Below, piece after piece: positions 40,611 through 52,364 of a DNA stretch of 64,000 nucleotides. Under the pieces are notes generated by a model. That model was not told where the DNA came from. It ran no database searches and worked only from the letters and a program-made list of their open reading frames with translations. The translations under genes and the position numbers were made by a program. Position 1 is the stretch's first letter, and each line of letters opens with the position of its first letter. Source of the DNA: JADGGV01 sp035715725 (GTDB taxonomy: Bacteria; Gemmatimonadota; Gemmatimonadetes; Longimicrobiales; RSA9); NCBI GenBank assembly GCA_035715725.1, contig DASTKT010000142.1:29772-93771 (forward strand), read 5' to 3'.

Positions 40611-42020
40611 TCAGCCGCCGCGGGTCAGGCGGTAGACGAGCACGGCGGCGCGCCGGGTCGCCGCGGCGAGCGAGCGCAGGTCGACGGTCTCCTGCGGGGA
40701 GTGCGCGCCGCCGCCGGCCGGACCGAGGCCGTCCAACCCGGGCACGAGCGCGCCGACGAAGGAGATGTCGCCGCCGCCGCGCTTGGACGGATCGCCGGCG
40801 ACGACGGGACCGTCGCCGAGGGCGCGGCTCACGGCATCGAGCGCGCGCAGGAGCGCGAAGTTCTCGGGCCGGGCGGGCATGCCGGGGTACGGATCGGCGT
40901 CGAAGTCGAGCCGGACCTCGCCGCGCGCGGCGGCGGCCCGCTCGCGCATCCCCCGCTCGGCCTGCTGGAGCTGCCGGGTCTCCGCGGCCCGGATCCCGCC
41001 CTCCACCACGACAGCGGGGGCGGCGGAGCCGGCCGCATCGCCGCCGCCGGGCGCGCCATCCTCCGCTTCCTCGCGGGCGCCCACCGGGTAGACCTCGAAG
41101 TTCGGCTCGCCCACAGCGAGCTGGCGGAAGTCGCGCACGAGCGCCGTGGCCCGGGCGATCGCCTCGGAGCGCGCCGCGCGTCCGCCGGCGTCGATCGGGA
41201 CGCGGAGCCGCCACCCGGCGAAGCCGAGGCGGACCGGCGTCGCGGCGCCGATGGTGCCGTTCGCGGCGGGCTCGAAGGCGAGCGCGGCATCGCTGCGCCG
41301 CGCCTCGGCGAGCAGCTCGGCGCGGCTGGTCTCGAACGGGTGCGCCGGGGTTTCCTCGTCGCCCATGAGCCCGACGACGACGCGGGCGCCGTCCAGGACC
41401 CCGGCGTCGCGGAGCGCCACGAGCGCGTACAGCAGCGCGACCGCGCCGCCCTTGGCGTCGATGGTGCCCGGCCCGCGGGCGGCGGAGTCGGTCCGGACGA
41501 AGCGCTGGAACGGGTCGCCCAGCTCGTACACGGTATCGAGGTGGCCGATGAGGAGCACGCGCCGGCCCGGACCGCCGTCCCGCTCGGCGAAGAGGTGCCC
41601 GGCCCTCGGCGCGGCATGCGCCGGCGTCACCCAGCGCGTGGCGAAGCCCAGGGAATCGAGGCGCTGGCGGAACAGCCGGCCGACCTCGCGCACGCCGAGC
41701 GCGTTTCCGGTGCCGCTGTTCACGTCCACCACGCGCTGGAGGAACGCGACCGCCTCCTCGGCCCGGGCCGCCGCGGCCGCGGCGATGCGACGCTCCACCG
41801 GGTCCAGCGTGTCGGCGAGCGTGCCGGGGAAGGCAAAGCCCGGGCCCGGCGCCACGGCGGAACGCGCCGTCGTCGCCGCCGGCTCGGAGCGGCCCCGGCC
41901 GCCGGCCGCGGGAGCGGTCTGGGCACCGAGCGGGCCCACCCCGGCCAGCAGCGCCAGCAACCCGGCCGCCGCGGCCGCCGGCCGCCGCGGAGGGAGGACG
42001 CGCCGCCGGAGCCGGCTCAC
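40611..42020 (-). CDS. Exported M20-family metallopeptidase (carboxypeptidase G2-like)
   Basis: Periplasmic or secreted dizinc peptidase (469 residues) with an N-terminal signal region (RRPAAAAAGLLALLAGVGPL). The zinc-site sequence is VLLIGHLDTVYELGDPF (His, Asp), RGPGTIDAKGGAVALL (bridging Asp), LMGDEETPAHPFE (Glu pair) and the terminal GGGAHSPQETVDL (His). The lid domain starts about APVRLGFAGWRLRVP. Carboxypeptidase G2/M20A members remove C-terminal residues. It starts at GTG 42020, overlapping the amidohydrolase stop (GTGA). A Gly/Ala-rich insertion (GAPGGGDAAGSAA) lies in the lid. Confidence 0.9.
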   Translation of the reverse strand: MSRLRRRVLPPRRPAAAAAGLLALLAGVGPLGAQTAPAAGGRGRSEPAATTARSAVAPGPGFAFPGTLADTLDPVERRIAAAAAARAEEAVAFLQRVVDVNSGTGNALGVREVGRLFRQRLDSLGFATRWVTPAHAAPRAGHLFAERDGGPGRRVLLIGHLDTVYELGDPFQRFVRTDSAARGPGTIDAKGGAVALLYALVALRDAGVLDGARVVVGLMGDEETPAHPFETSRAELLAEARRSDAALAFEPAANGTIGAATPVRLGFAGWRLRVPIDAGGRAARSEAIARATALVRDFRQLAVGEPNFEVYPVGAREEAEDGAPGGGDAAGSAAPAVVVEGGIRAAETRQLQQAERGMRERAAAARGEVRLDFDADPYPGMPARPENFALLRALDAVSRALGDGPVVAGDPSKRGGGDISFVGALVPGLDGLGPAGGGAHSPQETVDLRSLAAATRRAAVLVYRLTRGG

Positions 42021-43660
42021 GGCACCTCGTCCGGCTGCGGCGTCTGCGCCGACGCCGCCACGGGCGCCTTCTTCCTCGCCTCTTCGACCATGCGCGCCAC
42101 ATCCGCCAGCAGCTCGTGCGCGTCGTAGACGATGCCGTCCTTGATCGTGTACTTCACGCCGCCCACCCGCTCGACCTTCCCGGTCCGGTCGTTCAGCTTC
42201 AGCGTCCCGGTGCCGTAGAGGACCTTCAGGTTGTGCAGCGGGTTCTCCGGCACCACCACGAGATCCGCGCGCGCCCCCGGGCGCAGGATGCCGAAGTCCG
42301 GCTGCTTCCCCTTCGGCTTCATGAGCGTCTCCGCGCCGCACAGCGTGGCCGCCCGGATCACCTCCAGGGGGTGGAAGCCGGCCTCCTGCAGCAGCTCCAG
42401 CTCGCGGATGTAGTCGAAGCCGTAGACCTTGTAGATGAACCCCGAGTCGGAGCCCGTGCATACGCGGCCGCCGCGGTTCTTGTACTCGTTCAGGAAGCGC
42501 ATCCAGATGCGGAAGTTGTTCTTCCACTCGATCTCGTCCTGCGTCGTCCAGTCGTACCAGAACGAGCCGTGGTTCTCCCGGTTGGGCTGGTAGAACGCCC
42601 AGAGCGAAGGCAGCGTGTAGGTTCCGTGCCAGTCGGCGTTGCGGGCGCGCATGACGTCGCGCGTCGCCTCGTAGATCGTGAGCGTCGGCTCGAACGTGAA
42701 GCCGAGACGCAGGAATTCGTCCATGACCTGCTCCCACTTCTCGCTGCCGGGAGCCGCGGCCTGCTTCCAGAGCCGCCCCGCCTGGCCGAAGCGGTCGTAC
42801 TCGTCGCTGTAGTTGTAGTCGTCGGGGTAGTCCTGCACGCTGCGCGCGTCGAAGAGCGCCTCCGGGAGGCCGTACCAGTGCTCGAGCGAGCCGAGGCCGA
42901 GCCGCGCGGCATCCAGCCCGTTCATGCGCGCCACGCCCGTCTGCGCCAGGTGCGCCTGCGTGCCCAGGCCGAGCTTCCGCGCCTCGTCGATGAGCGCGGC
43001 CATGACCTCCGGGTCGTAGGACGTGAGCTTCAGCCCGTCCACGCCCTTCTTCGCCACGAAGCGCACCCACTCCCGCGCCATCGCCGGCGTCGTCGGCACC
43101 CCGCGATCCCACCCCATCCCCGGTCGCACGTACACGAACAGGTGGGGGGCGACGATGGCGTTCCTCGCGCTCCGCTCGCGCTCGCTCAGCGTCCAATCGA
43201 CGCCGTTGCCGGAGCCGGGGTCCCGCACCGTCGTCACGCCGTGCGCCATCCAGAGCTTGTAGACGTACTCCGCGGGCGTGCCCTGCGCCTGGCCGCCGAT
43301 GTGGCCGTGGCCGTCGACGAAGCCCGGGAGCACGTACATGCCGGAGACGTCGATCTCCTTGTCGCCTCCCTTCGGCCGCTCCTCCTGCGGGACCGGCACG
43401 CCGGGCGAGCCGACGGTCCGGATCTCCTCGATGCGGTCGCCCTCGATGACGATGTCGACCGGGCCGACCGCGGGCGCGCCCGTGCCGTCGATCACGGTGC
43501 CGCCGCGCAGGACCAGCCGCGCGAAGGGGCCCGCGCCTTCGTCCGGGCGCCGGTCGGGCGCGGGGGGCACGCCGCGGGTCTGCGCGCCCGCGGGGCCGGC
43601 GAGCACGGCGAGGGCGAGGACCACGGTGCGGGAATGGGCGAGGGAGCGGACGTGGGGCAT
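42017..43660 (-). CDS. Exported amidohydrolase (imidazolonepropionase/dipeptidase-like)
   Basis: A 547-residue secreted metal-dependent amidohydrolase. After the signal (MPHVRSLAHSRTVVLALAVL) comes LVLRGGTVIDGTGAPAVG, the N-terminal sandwich. The TIM-barrel part starts VLPGFVDGHGHIGGQ (HxH ligands), then GVTTVRDPGSGNG, AHLAQTGVARMNGLDAARL, and a late GSDSGF with the Asp. The closing strand is GILRPGARADLVVVPENPL. The carboxylated-Lys candidate is in VDGLKLTSYD. The substrate is unknown; related genes are annotated as prolidase or imidazolonepropionase-like. GGAGG lies 7 nt before the ATG at 43660. It is translationally coupled to the M20 gene. Confidence 0.9.
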   Translation of the reverse strand: MPHVRSLAHSRTVVLALAVLAGPAGAQTRGVPPAPDRRPDEGAGPFARLVLRGGTVIDGTGAPAVGPVDIVIEGDRIEEIRTVGSPGVPVPQEERPKGGDKEIDVSGMYVLPGFVDGHGHIGGQAQGTPAEYVYKLWMAHGVTTVRDPGSGNGVDWTLSERERSARNAIVAPHLFVYVRPGMGWDRGVPTTPAMAREWVRFVAKKGVDGLKLTSYDPEVMAALIDEARKLGLGTQAHLAQTGVARMNGLDAARLGLGSLEHWYGLPEALFDARSVQDYPDDYNYSDEYDRFGQAGRLWKQAAAPGSEKWEQVMDEFLRLGFTFEPTLTIYEATRDVMRARNADWHGTYTLPSLWAFYQPNRENHGSFWYDWTTQDEIEWKNNFRIWMRFLNEYKNRGGRVCTGSDSGFIYKVYGFDYIRELELLQEAGFHPLEVIRAATLCGAETLMKPKGKQPDFGILRPGARADLVVVPENPLHNLKVLYGTGTLKLNDRTGKVERVGGVKYTIKDGIVYDAHELLADVARMVEEARKKAPVAASAQTPQPDEVP

Positions 43661-43833
43661 CGGGGCCTCCGGCGGATCGTAGGCCGAGCCGCGGCGGCGC
43701 CACGCCCGGCGCCGGCCGCGCTCGAGGGAAGCCGACCCGCCGGCGTCCGGACTCCGGATGCCGGCGGGCGGGGTGCGCGCTCGGTGTGTGTCGATGATGC
43801 GTCGCCGGGCGGCGGCGCCGAAAGGGGCTCGCG

Positions 43834-47088
<3,255 letters not shown>

Positions 47089-47222
47089 TCCGCCTAACCG
47101 TCCCTGGAAGCGGTGGCACTGGCGCGCACCGGCGCGCGGGTCGTCACGGGGCCTTCGCTCGGGCCGCATGCAGCGCGGCGGCGGCGAGGGCCCGGCGCTC
47201 CCCCGGAGCGGCGGTTCGCGGG

Positions 47223-47240
47223 TTTCAGGTCGAGCTGAAA
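47223..47240. promoter_or_regulatory. Palindrome upstream of carB
   Basis: TTTCAG and CTGAAA (47223-47228, 47235-47240) form a 6-bp inverted repeat around GTCGAG, an A/T-richer spot in the 242-nt region before carB. It could be an operator; no regulator is known for it. Confidence 0.3.
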
Positions 47241-47330
47241 GGTGGCGGCACGAGGGATGGCGCGCAACCCCGAACGCCGATCGACGCCTTGCGTTTGCGT
47301 CGCCATGCCGGACGATGTCGTGGCCCTATC

Positions 47331-47991
47331 TCACCCCGCCACACCGAGGTACACGTAGCGCAGCAGGAAGATCGCGGCGAGCGCGTACGTGAGCCGGCTC
47401 ACCTCGCGGCCCCGCCAGCAGCTTCACGGCGGATAGGAGAGGAAACCCAGCGCCAGCCCGTTCGCCACCGAGAACGTGAGCGGCATCCCGACGAGCGTGA
47501 GGAACGCCGGGATCGCCTCCGTCATGTCGTGCCAGGCGGCGTTCCGCACGGAGCGCATCATGAGCGCGCCCACGACCACGAGCGCCGGCGCCGTCGCGAT
47601 GCCGGGGATCGCACCGGCGAGCGGAGAGAAGAACGTCGCCAGCAGGAAGAGACCGGCCACCACCACGGCGACCAGCCCCGTACGCCCGCCCTCGCCGATC
47701 CCCGCGGCGCTCTCGATGTAGGTGACGACGGTGGACGTCCCGCGGAGCGCGCCGGTCATGGTGGCGACCGAGTCCGCCATGAGCGCACGATTGATGCGAG
47801 GGATCCGGCCATCCGGCGTGACGAAGCCGGCCTGCTCGGCGAGCCCCACCGGGCTACACGCCCGCGCTCGACAAGACCGACCGATTCACGACGACGATGT
47901 ACGCCATCGCGAGGAACGTCGTCACGCCGGCCTGGACTTCGACGCCGACGGTCGTACCGTTCTCCCGAAGACGGAACAGGCGCTCGAGCAT
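47331..47991 (-). pseudogene. Decayed NCS2 (AzgA/PbuG-type) purine permease
   Basis: Three remnants in different frames. The N-terminus (47991 leftwards) reads MLERLFRLRENGTTVGVEVQ and TTFLAMAYIVVVNRSVLSSA, then hits a stop after GV. The middle-to-late part (47849-47424) reads GLAEQAGFVTPDGRIPRINR, YIESAAGIGEGGRTGLVAVV and VGMPLTFSVANGLALGFLSY, then another stop. The last part in another frame reads EVSRLTYALAAIFLLRYVYL and ends in TGA at 47333-47331. Compared with the roughly 430-450-residue hypoxanthine/guanine permeases, about half the protein (the transmembrane segments between the first and second remnants) is missing. At least one stop, one large deletion and two frameshifts make function very unlikely. 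Confidence 0.85.
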
Positions 47992-48161
47992 GGCGTCCGG
48001 TGCAAGGGGAGCGCACGGCGGGTTCGGCTCTTGCGTTGCCCGCGGAGGCGGCGTCCGCGCCACCGCCCCGCGACCAGACCCTCGATCACGCCCCGCGTCC
48101 CGGCCGGATGCGGGTACCCGCGGACGGTCCGCGTCCGCACCCACCTCCGCGGAGGTCGGCC

Positions 48162-48446
48162 ATGCTCCACCCGGACCACGCCATCGAGGAACGGCTCGGG
48201 GTCCTCATCGTCGAGGGGCAGCGCCACGACATCTGGGTCCGCTCCGAAGCCGACGACGACGGCACCTGGCACAACGCGCTGCTCTTCCGCCGCGGCGGGA
48301 AGCTCGGCCCCGCCGAGGCGCTCGTCGCGGGCGTCGGCTGGCACGTCCCTCCGGGCATCGCCCTCGAGCGCGCGCTCGAGCTCGGCGAGAAGGAGCAGCT
48401 CGAGCTGTTCTACCGCGCGCTCCGCCCCCGGCCGCCCATCGTCTGA
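48162..48446 (+). CDS. Small hypothetical protein (94 aa)
   Basis: Unrecognised 94-residue protein (MLHPDHAIEERLGVLIVEGQ onward) with strands RHDIWVRSEADDDGTWHNAL and an acidic helix LERALELGEKEQLELFYRAL. No signal or membrane segment. The ATG at 48162 follows GGAGG by 8 nt, which is the main support. It is convergent with the lipoprotein gene: its stop ends exactly before that gene's stop. Confidence 0.6.
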   Translation: MLHPDHAIEERLGVLIVEGQRHDIWVRSEADDDGTWHNALLFRRGGKLGPAEALVAGVGWHVPPGIALERALELGEKEQLELFYRALRPRPPIV

Positions 48447-48701
48447 CTACTTCGGCTTCACCCCGACGCTGTCCGGCGTCAGGATGACCACCGGGTCGTA
48501 CGCCGGCCGCCCGATCCGCGACATCGCGGTCTGCGACTCCGGCCGGATCACCGGCGCCGGGCGGTCCAGCGGAGCCTTCGTGTACCCCCGATGGTCGTAC
48601 GTCTCCGTGTCGTTGCAGCCGGCCGCCAGCAGCCCCCCGAACACCACCACCGCGGCCGCCAGCGGCGTCGCCCGGCGAACCCCCGCAAACATGCTCGTCA
48701 T
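48447..48701 (-). CDS. Small lipoprotein
   Basis: An 84-residue predicted lipoprotein. It has a basic start (MTSMFAGVRRATPLAAAVVV), then a lipobox LLAAGC with Cys near 28, and a Pro/Asp-rich mature part (DTETYDHRGYTKAPLDRPAP) ending VILTPDSVGVKPK. It should be anchored in the membrane after signal-peptidase II processing. Function unknown. The ATG at 48701 has GGAGG 5 nt before it; the alternative ATG at 48692 is weaker. Confidence 0.78.
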   Translation of the reverse strand: MTSMFAGVRRATPLAAAVVVFGGLLAAGCNDTETYDHRGYTKAPLDRPAPVIRPESQTAMSRIGRPAYDPVVILTPDSVGVKPK

Positions 48702-48849
48702 CTCGCCTCCGTCGCGGAACTCCCGAAAATCGGCGCGACAATATGGCGGCCCCGCGCCGGTCCCGCCATGCGCGGTTCTTGACAGGCCCGGTGGTGTATG
48801 ATTGTTTCGTATCCACACCGGCATACCAACCTGCACGCGAGGAGCCCGT

Positions 48850-49206
48850 ATGGCGACGGGGAACGACCGGGTATTGCAGATGGTGAGGGAGGAGATCGAG
48901 CGGAATCCGGCCGTTCGGACAGACGAGCTGTTCGATCGCGCGAAGAAGCTCGACAAGTCCGTGGCGGGGATGTCGATTCGCCAGTTCCACGCCCGTTATC
49001 CGTTGCAGATCAAGCGGATGCGGGCGGCGCTGCGTCCGCGGCGGCGGGCGCGCCCGCGGCGGCAGGTGGATCGCGGCGCGGTGCGGACGGTGCTGCTGGA
49101 GCTGGCGCGCGACCTGATGGGGGCGCAGGACAAGGCGAGAGTCGTGGAGGTGATCGGGGGGCTCGACGGCTACGTCGATCGGGTGGTGAAGGCGGCCGGT
49201 CTGTAG
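48850..49206 (+). CDS. Small basic hypothetical protein
   Basis: A 118-residue, strongly basic protein. Its N-terminal half has a helix-turn-helix-like look (VLQMVREEIERNPAVRTDEL, VAGMSIRQFHARYPLQIKRM). A run of Arg (LRPRRRARPRRQVDR) follows, then a C-terminal helix. It could bind nucleic acid (inference). The ATG at 48850 has GAGGAG 6-8 nt upstream. A TTGACA at 48779-48784 upstream may be its -35, but no well-spaced -10 follows (TATGAT is only 12 nt away; TTGTTT is 17). Confidence 0.65.
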   Translation: MATGNDRVLQMVREEIERNPAVRTDELFDRAKKLDKSVAGMSIRQFHARYPLQIKRMRAALRPRRRARPRRQVDRGAVRTVLLELARDLMGAQDKARVVEVIGGLDGYVDRVVKAAGL

Positions 49207-49480
49207 GATCTTCTCGCAGGGCGCGGGACCGAGGGCGGGCGGGGGCGTGCCGGGGGCGCGCTCCCGCCCGTCGTGCATCCGGCGCATGGGCGCGGCGTGC
49301 GGCCAGAAGCGGTGGCGGGCGGGGTGCTGCGCCACGGTGGGGCCGCGGCGGTCCGGCGGCGGAAGATCGATGTTTGCGCCGGCGAGAGAGGGAGAGGTCG
49401 TTGCCTGTGTCCGTTCTCCGACAGCCGAGGGTCGGCGGTCCTCGATCGGCCGACGGACGTTCCCGCCGCGGAGGCGCAGC

Positions 49481-52342
49481 ATGGCACGCCGGAAGGAGGA
49501 GCCGCCGCCCGGCTCCCGGGGCCGGGGTCGGGACGATCCCGTGGAGGACGCGTCCGGTCGCGGCGACGTCGCGGAGGAGGAGCGCACGCGGCTGAGGCTG
49601 ATGGAGTCGGCGGTGGCGAACGCCGCGGACGCGGTCGTCATCACCGACGCGAAGCCGTTCGGCGACCCGGGGCCGGGGATCGTCTACGTGAACGAGGCGT
49701 TCACGCAAATGACCGGGTACGCCGCGGACGAGGTGATGGGGAAGAACCCACGCTTCCTGCAGGGACCCGACACGGACCCCGCGGCCGTCGCACGGATTCG
49801 CCCGGCGCTGGAGCGGCGCGAGCCGGTCCGGGTCGAGCTGCTCAACTACCGCAAGGACGGCAGCCCGTTCTCGGTCGAGCTGAGCATCGTGCCGGTGGTC
49901 GACGAGCGCGGTCGGGTCACGCACTACACGGCCATCCAGCGGGAGACGACGGAGCGGCGCGCGACGGAGGAGGCCTTGCGGCGGACGAACACGCTGCTGC
50001 AGGCGGTCGTCGCGGCGTCGCCCGCCGCCATCGTGGTGGTGGACGCGGAGGGGCGGATCGAGGCGTGGAACCCGGCGGCGGAGCGGATCCTCGGATGGTC
50101 CGCAGCGGAGGTGATCGGGCGCCCGGACCCGACCGTGCCCGCCGAGCGCGCGCAAGAGTATCGGGAGGCGTTCGACCGCGCGCTGGCGGGTGGAGTCGGG
50201 CCGGCCGTGGAAAGCGTGCGCGTGCGCCGGGACGGAACGTACGTGGACGTGGTCAGGCTCACGGCTCCGCTGCGCGAGGCGGACGGTACCGTCCGGGGCG
50301 TCGTCAATCTGCTCGAGGACGTCACCCGCCGGCACCAGGCGGAGGCGGCGCTGCGCGAGAGCGAGCAATTGTTCCGCGACGCCATCGATCACGCGCCCAT
50401 CGGGATGGCACTCGTCGACCGGGAGGGGCGGGTCATCCACGCGAACCGCGCGGCGGTCGAGATCAGCGGCTACTCCGAGCGGGAGCTGCGCCGGCTGACG
50501 TTCCGGGAGATCTCGCACCCGGACGACCTGGCGGCGGACCAGTCGGAGTTCCGCCGGCTCGCGGCGGGGGAGATCGCCTCGTACCAGCTGCGGAAGCGTA
50601 TCATCCACAAGGACGGCCATCCCGTCTGGGTCCGGCTGACCCGGTCCGCGCTGAGGGGCCCGGGGGGAGAGCCGAGCTGCTTCATCACGCAGATCGAGGA
50701 CATCACCGAGAGCAAGGCGGTGGAAGAAGGCCAGCGTCGGCTGACGGCGATCCTGGAAGCCACGACGGACCTGGTCGGGATCTCCGACGTGCGCGGGCAC
50801 ACGGTGTACCTGAACCGGGCGTGGCGTGAGCTCGCCGGGATCCCCGAGGAGGAGGTCGGCCAGGCGACGATCCCCGACTTCCACCCCGAATGGGCCGCGG
50901 GCGTGATCCTCCGCGAAGGCGTGCCGACCGCGATCCGCGAGGGCTCCTGGACCGGCGAGACGGCGGTGAAGACTCGCGCCGGCGAGGAGATCCCCGTGTC
51001 GCAGGTCATCCTGGCGCACAAGACGCGCGAGGGCGCGGTCGAGTTTCTCTCGACGGTGTGCCGGGACATCAGCGAGCGGAAGCGCCTGGAGGAGGTGCAG
51101 CGCTTCCTGGCCGAGGCGAGCCGCACGATCTCGGGGTCGCTGCAGGACGGCGCGATCCTGCGCCAGATCCCCGCCCTGCTCGTGCCGCGGATGGCCGATT
51201 ACTGCCTGATCGACCTGATCGACGACGCCGGCGAGATCCGGCGCGAGGTGGTGTTCCACCGGGACCCGGCGAAGCAGGAGCTGCTCGAGCAGTCGGAACG
51301 TTATCCGCCCGACCGCCACCGGCCCGTGGGGATCGGCCGGGTGCTGCGCACGGGGGAGCCGGAGGTCGTGGGGGAGGTCACGCCCGCCTGGCTGCGGGCG
51401 ATCAGCCAGTCGGAAGAGCATCTGCTGCTGCTGCAAGAGATCGGGCCGCGGTCCGTGCTGATCGTGCCGCTCCGCGCCCGCGGCCGGATCATCGGCGCGA
51501 TCACGTGCGCCTACACGGACTCCGGGCGGCGGTACGACGAGGGCGACCTGGCGGTCGCCGCCGACCTGATGGAGCGGATGGCGCTCGCCATCGACAACGC
51601 CCGGCTGTATCAGCAGGTCCAGCAGGCGCTCCGGTTCCGCGACGAGGTGCTGCGCGTCGTCGCGCACGACCTGCGCAACCCGCTGCACAGCATCGGCCTG
51701 AGCGCGGAGCTGCTCCGGGACGTCATGGCGCCGGGCGCGCTCCCGCCGACGCGCCCCGATCCATTGCAGATCATCCAGCGCTCGGTGGAGCGCGCGAACG
51801 CGCTGATCCAGGATCTGCTCGACGTGGCGCGGATGCAGGCGGGCAAGCTCACGATGGCGCCGCAGCCGACCGACGCGCGCGCCATGGTCGACGAGGCCGT
51901 CCACCTGCAGCGTGCCGGCGCGGAGCAGGAGGGCCTGACGATGGAGCTGCAGGTGCCGGATCGGCTTCCGCCGATCTCGGCCGATCGCGGCCGGATGTCG
52001 CAGGTGTTCGCGAACGTGATCGGCAACGCCATCAAGTTCACGCCGGCGGGCGGGCGGGTCACGGTCACGGCGGAGCCGGAGGATGGGGTGGTGCGGTTCA
52101 CCGTGGCGGACACGGGACCGGGGATCCCGCGGGAGGGGCTGCCGCACCTGTTCGAACCGTTCTGGCAGGCGGCGGGCGCGGAGGAGGGAGCGGGGCTGGG
52201 ACTCGGGATCGCGCGGGGGATCGTCGAGGCGCACGGCGGCCACATCTGGGCGGAGAGCGAGGAGGGCGCGGGGACGACGATCCATTTCACGGTCCCGGTG
52301 GCTTCCACCGAGAACGGGCCCCCGGACGGGGCGAAGCCGTGA
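49481..52342 (+). CDS. Multi-PAS/GAF sensor histidine kinase with Cys-less LOV-like first PAS domain
   Basis: A 953-residue cytoplasmic hybrid-less sensor kinase without transmembrane segments. Domain order: a LOV-like PAS (about 45-150), three more PAS domains (about 160-530), GAF (540-700), HisKA with phospho-acceptor H729 in VVAHDLRNPLHSI, and HATPase with VFANVIGNAIKF (N box), FTVADTGPGIP (G1) and GAGLGLGIARGI (G2). The LOV-like domain keeps GYAADEVMGK, RFLQGPDTDP and LLNYRKDGSPF, but the flavin-adduct Cys is Pro (residue 90). The first PAS therefore cannot do the normal photocycle. The ATG at 49481 follows GGAGG by 7 nt. No response regulator is adjacent. Confidence 0.9.
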   Translation: MARRKEEPPPGSRGRGRDDPVEDASGRGDVAEEERTRLRLMESAVANAADAVVITDAKPFGDPGPGIVYVNEAFTQMTGYAADEVMGKNPRFLQGPDTDPAAVARIRPALERREPVRVELLNYRKDGSPFSVELSIVPVVDERGRVTHYTAIQRETTERRATEEALRRTNTLLQAVVAASPAAIVVVDAEGRIEAWNPAAERILGWSAAEVIGRPDPTVPAERAQEYREAFDRALAGGVGPAVESVRVRRDGTYVDVVRLTAPLREADGTVRGVVNLLEDVTRRHQAEAALRESEQLFRDAIDHAPIGMALVDREGRVIHANRAAVEISGYSERELRRLTFREISHPDDLAADQSEFRRLAAGEIASYQLRKRIIHKDGHPVWVRLTRSALRGPGGEPSCFITQIEDITESKAVEEGQRRLTAILEATTDLVGISDVRGHTVYLNRAWRELAGIPEEEVGQATIPDFHPEWAAGVILREGVPTAIREGSWTGETAVKTRAGEEIPVSQVILAHKTREGAVEFLSTVCRDISERKRLEEVQRFLAEASRTISGSLQDGAILRQIPALLVPRMADYCLIDLIDDAGEIRREVVFHRDPAKQELLEQSERYPPDRHRPVGIGRVLRTGEPEVVGEVTPAWLRAISQSEEHLLLLQEIGPRSVLIVPLRARGRIIGAITCAYTDSGRRYDEGDLAVAADLMERMALAIDNARLYQQVQQALRFRDEVLRVVAHDLRNPLHSIGLSAELLRDVMAPGALPPTRPDPLQIIQRSVERANALIQDLLDVARMQAGKLTMAPQPTDARAMVDEAVHLQRAGAEQEGLTMELQVPDRLPPISADRGRMSQVFANVIGNAIKFTPAGGRVTVTAEPEDGVVRFTVADTGPGIPREGLPHLFEPFWQAAGAEEGAGLGLGIARGIVEAHGGHIWAESEEGAGTTIHFTVPVASTENGPPDGAKP

Positions 52343-52364
52343 GGGCCGCGCCGAGGGCGGCCCC

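Noticed and set aside
48779..48807. Promoter for the small basic protein (TTGACA followed by TATGAT)
   Set aside because: Spacing between TTGACA and TATGAT is only 12 bp; the 17-bp-spaced TTGTTT is a poor -10. Mentioned with the gene but not called as a feature.
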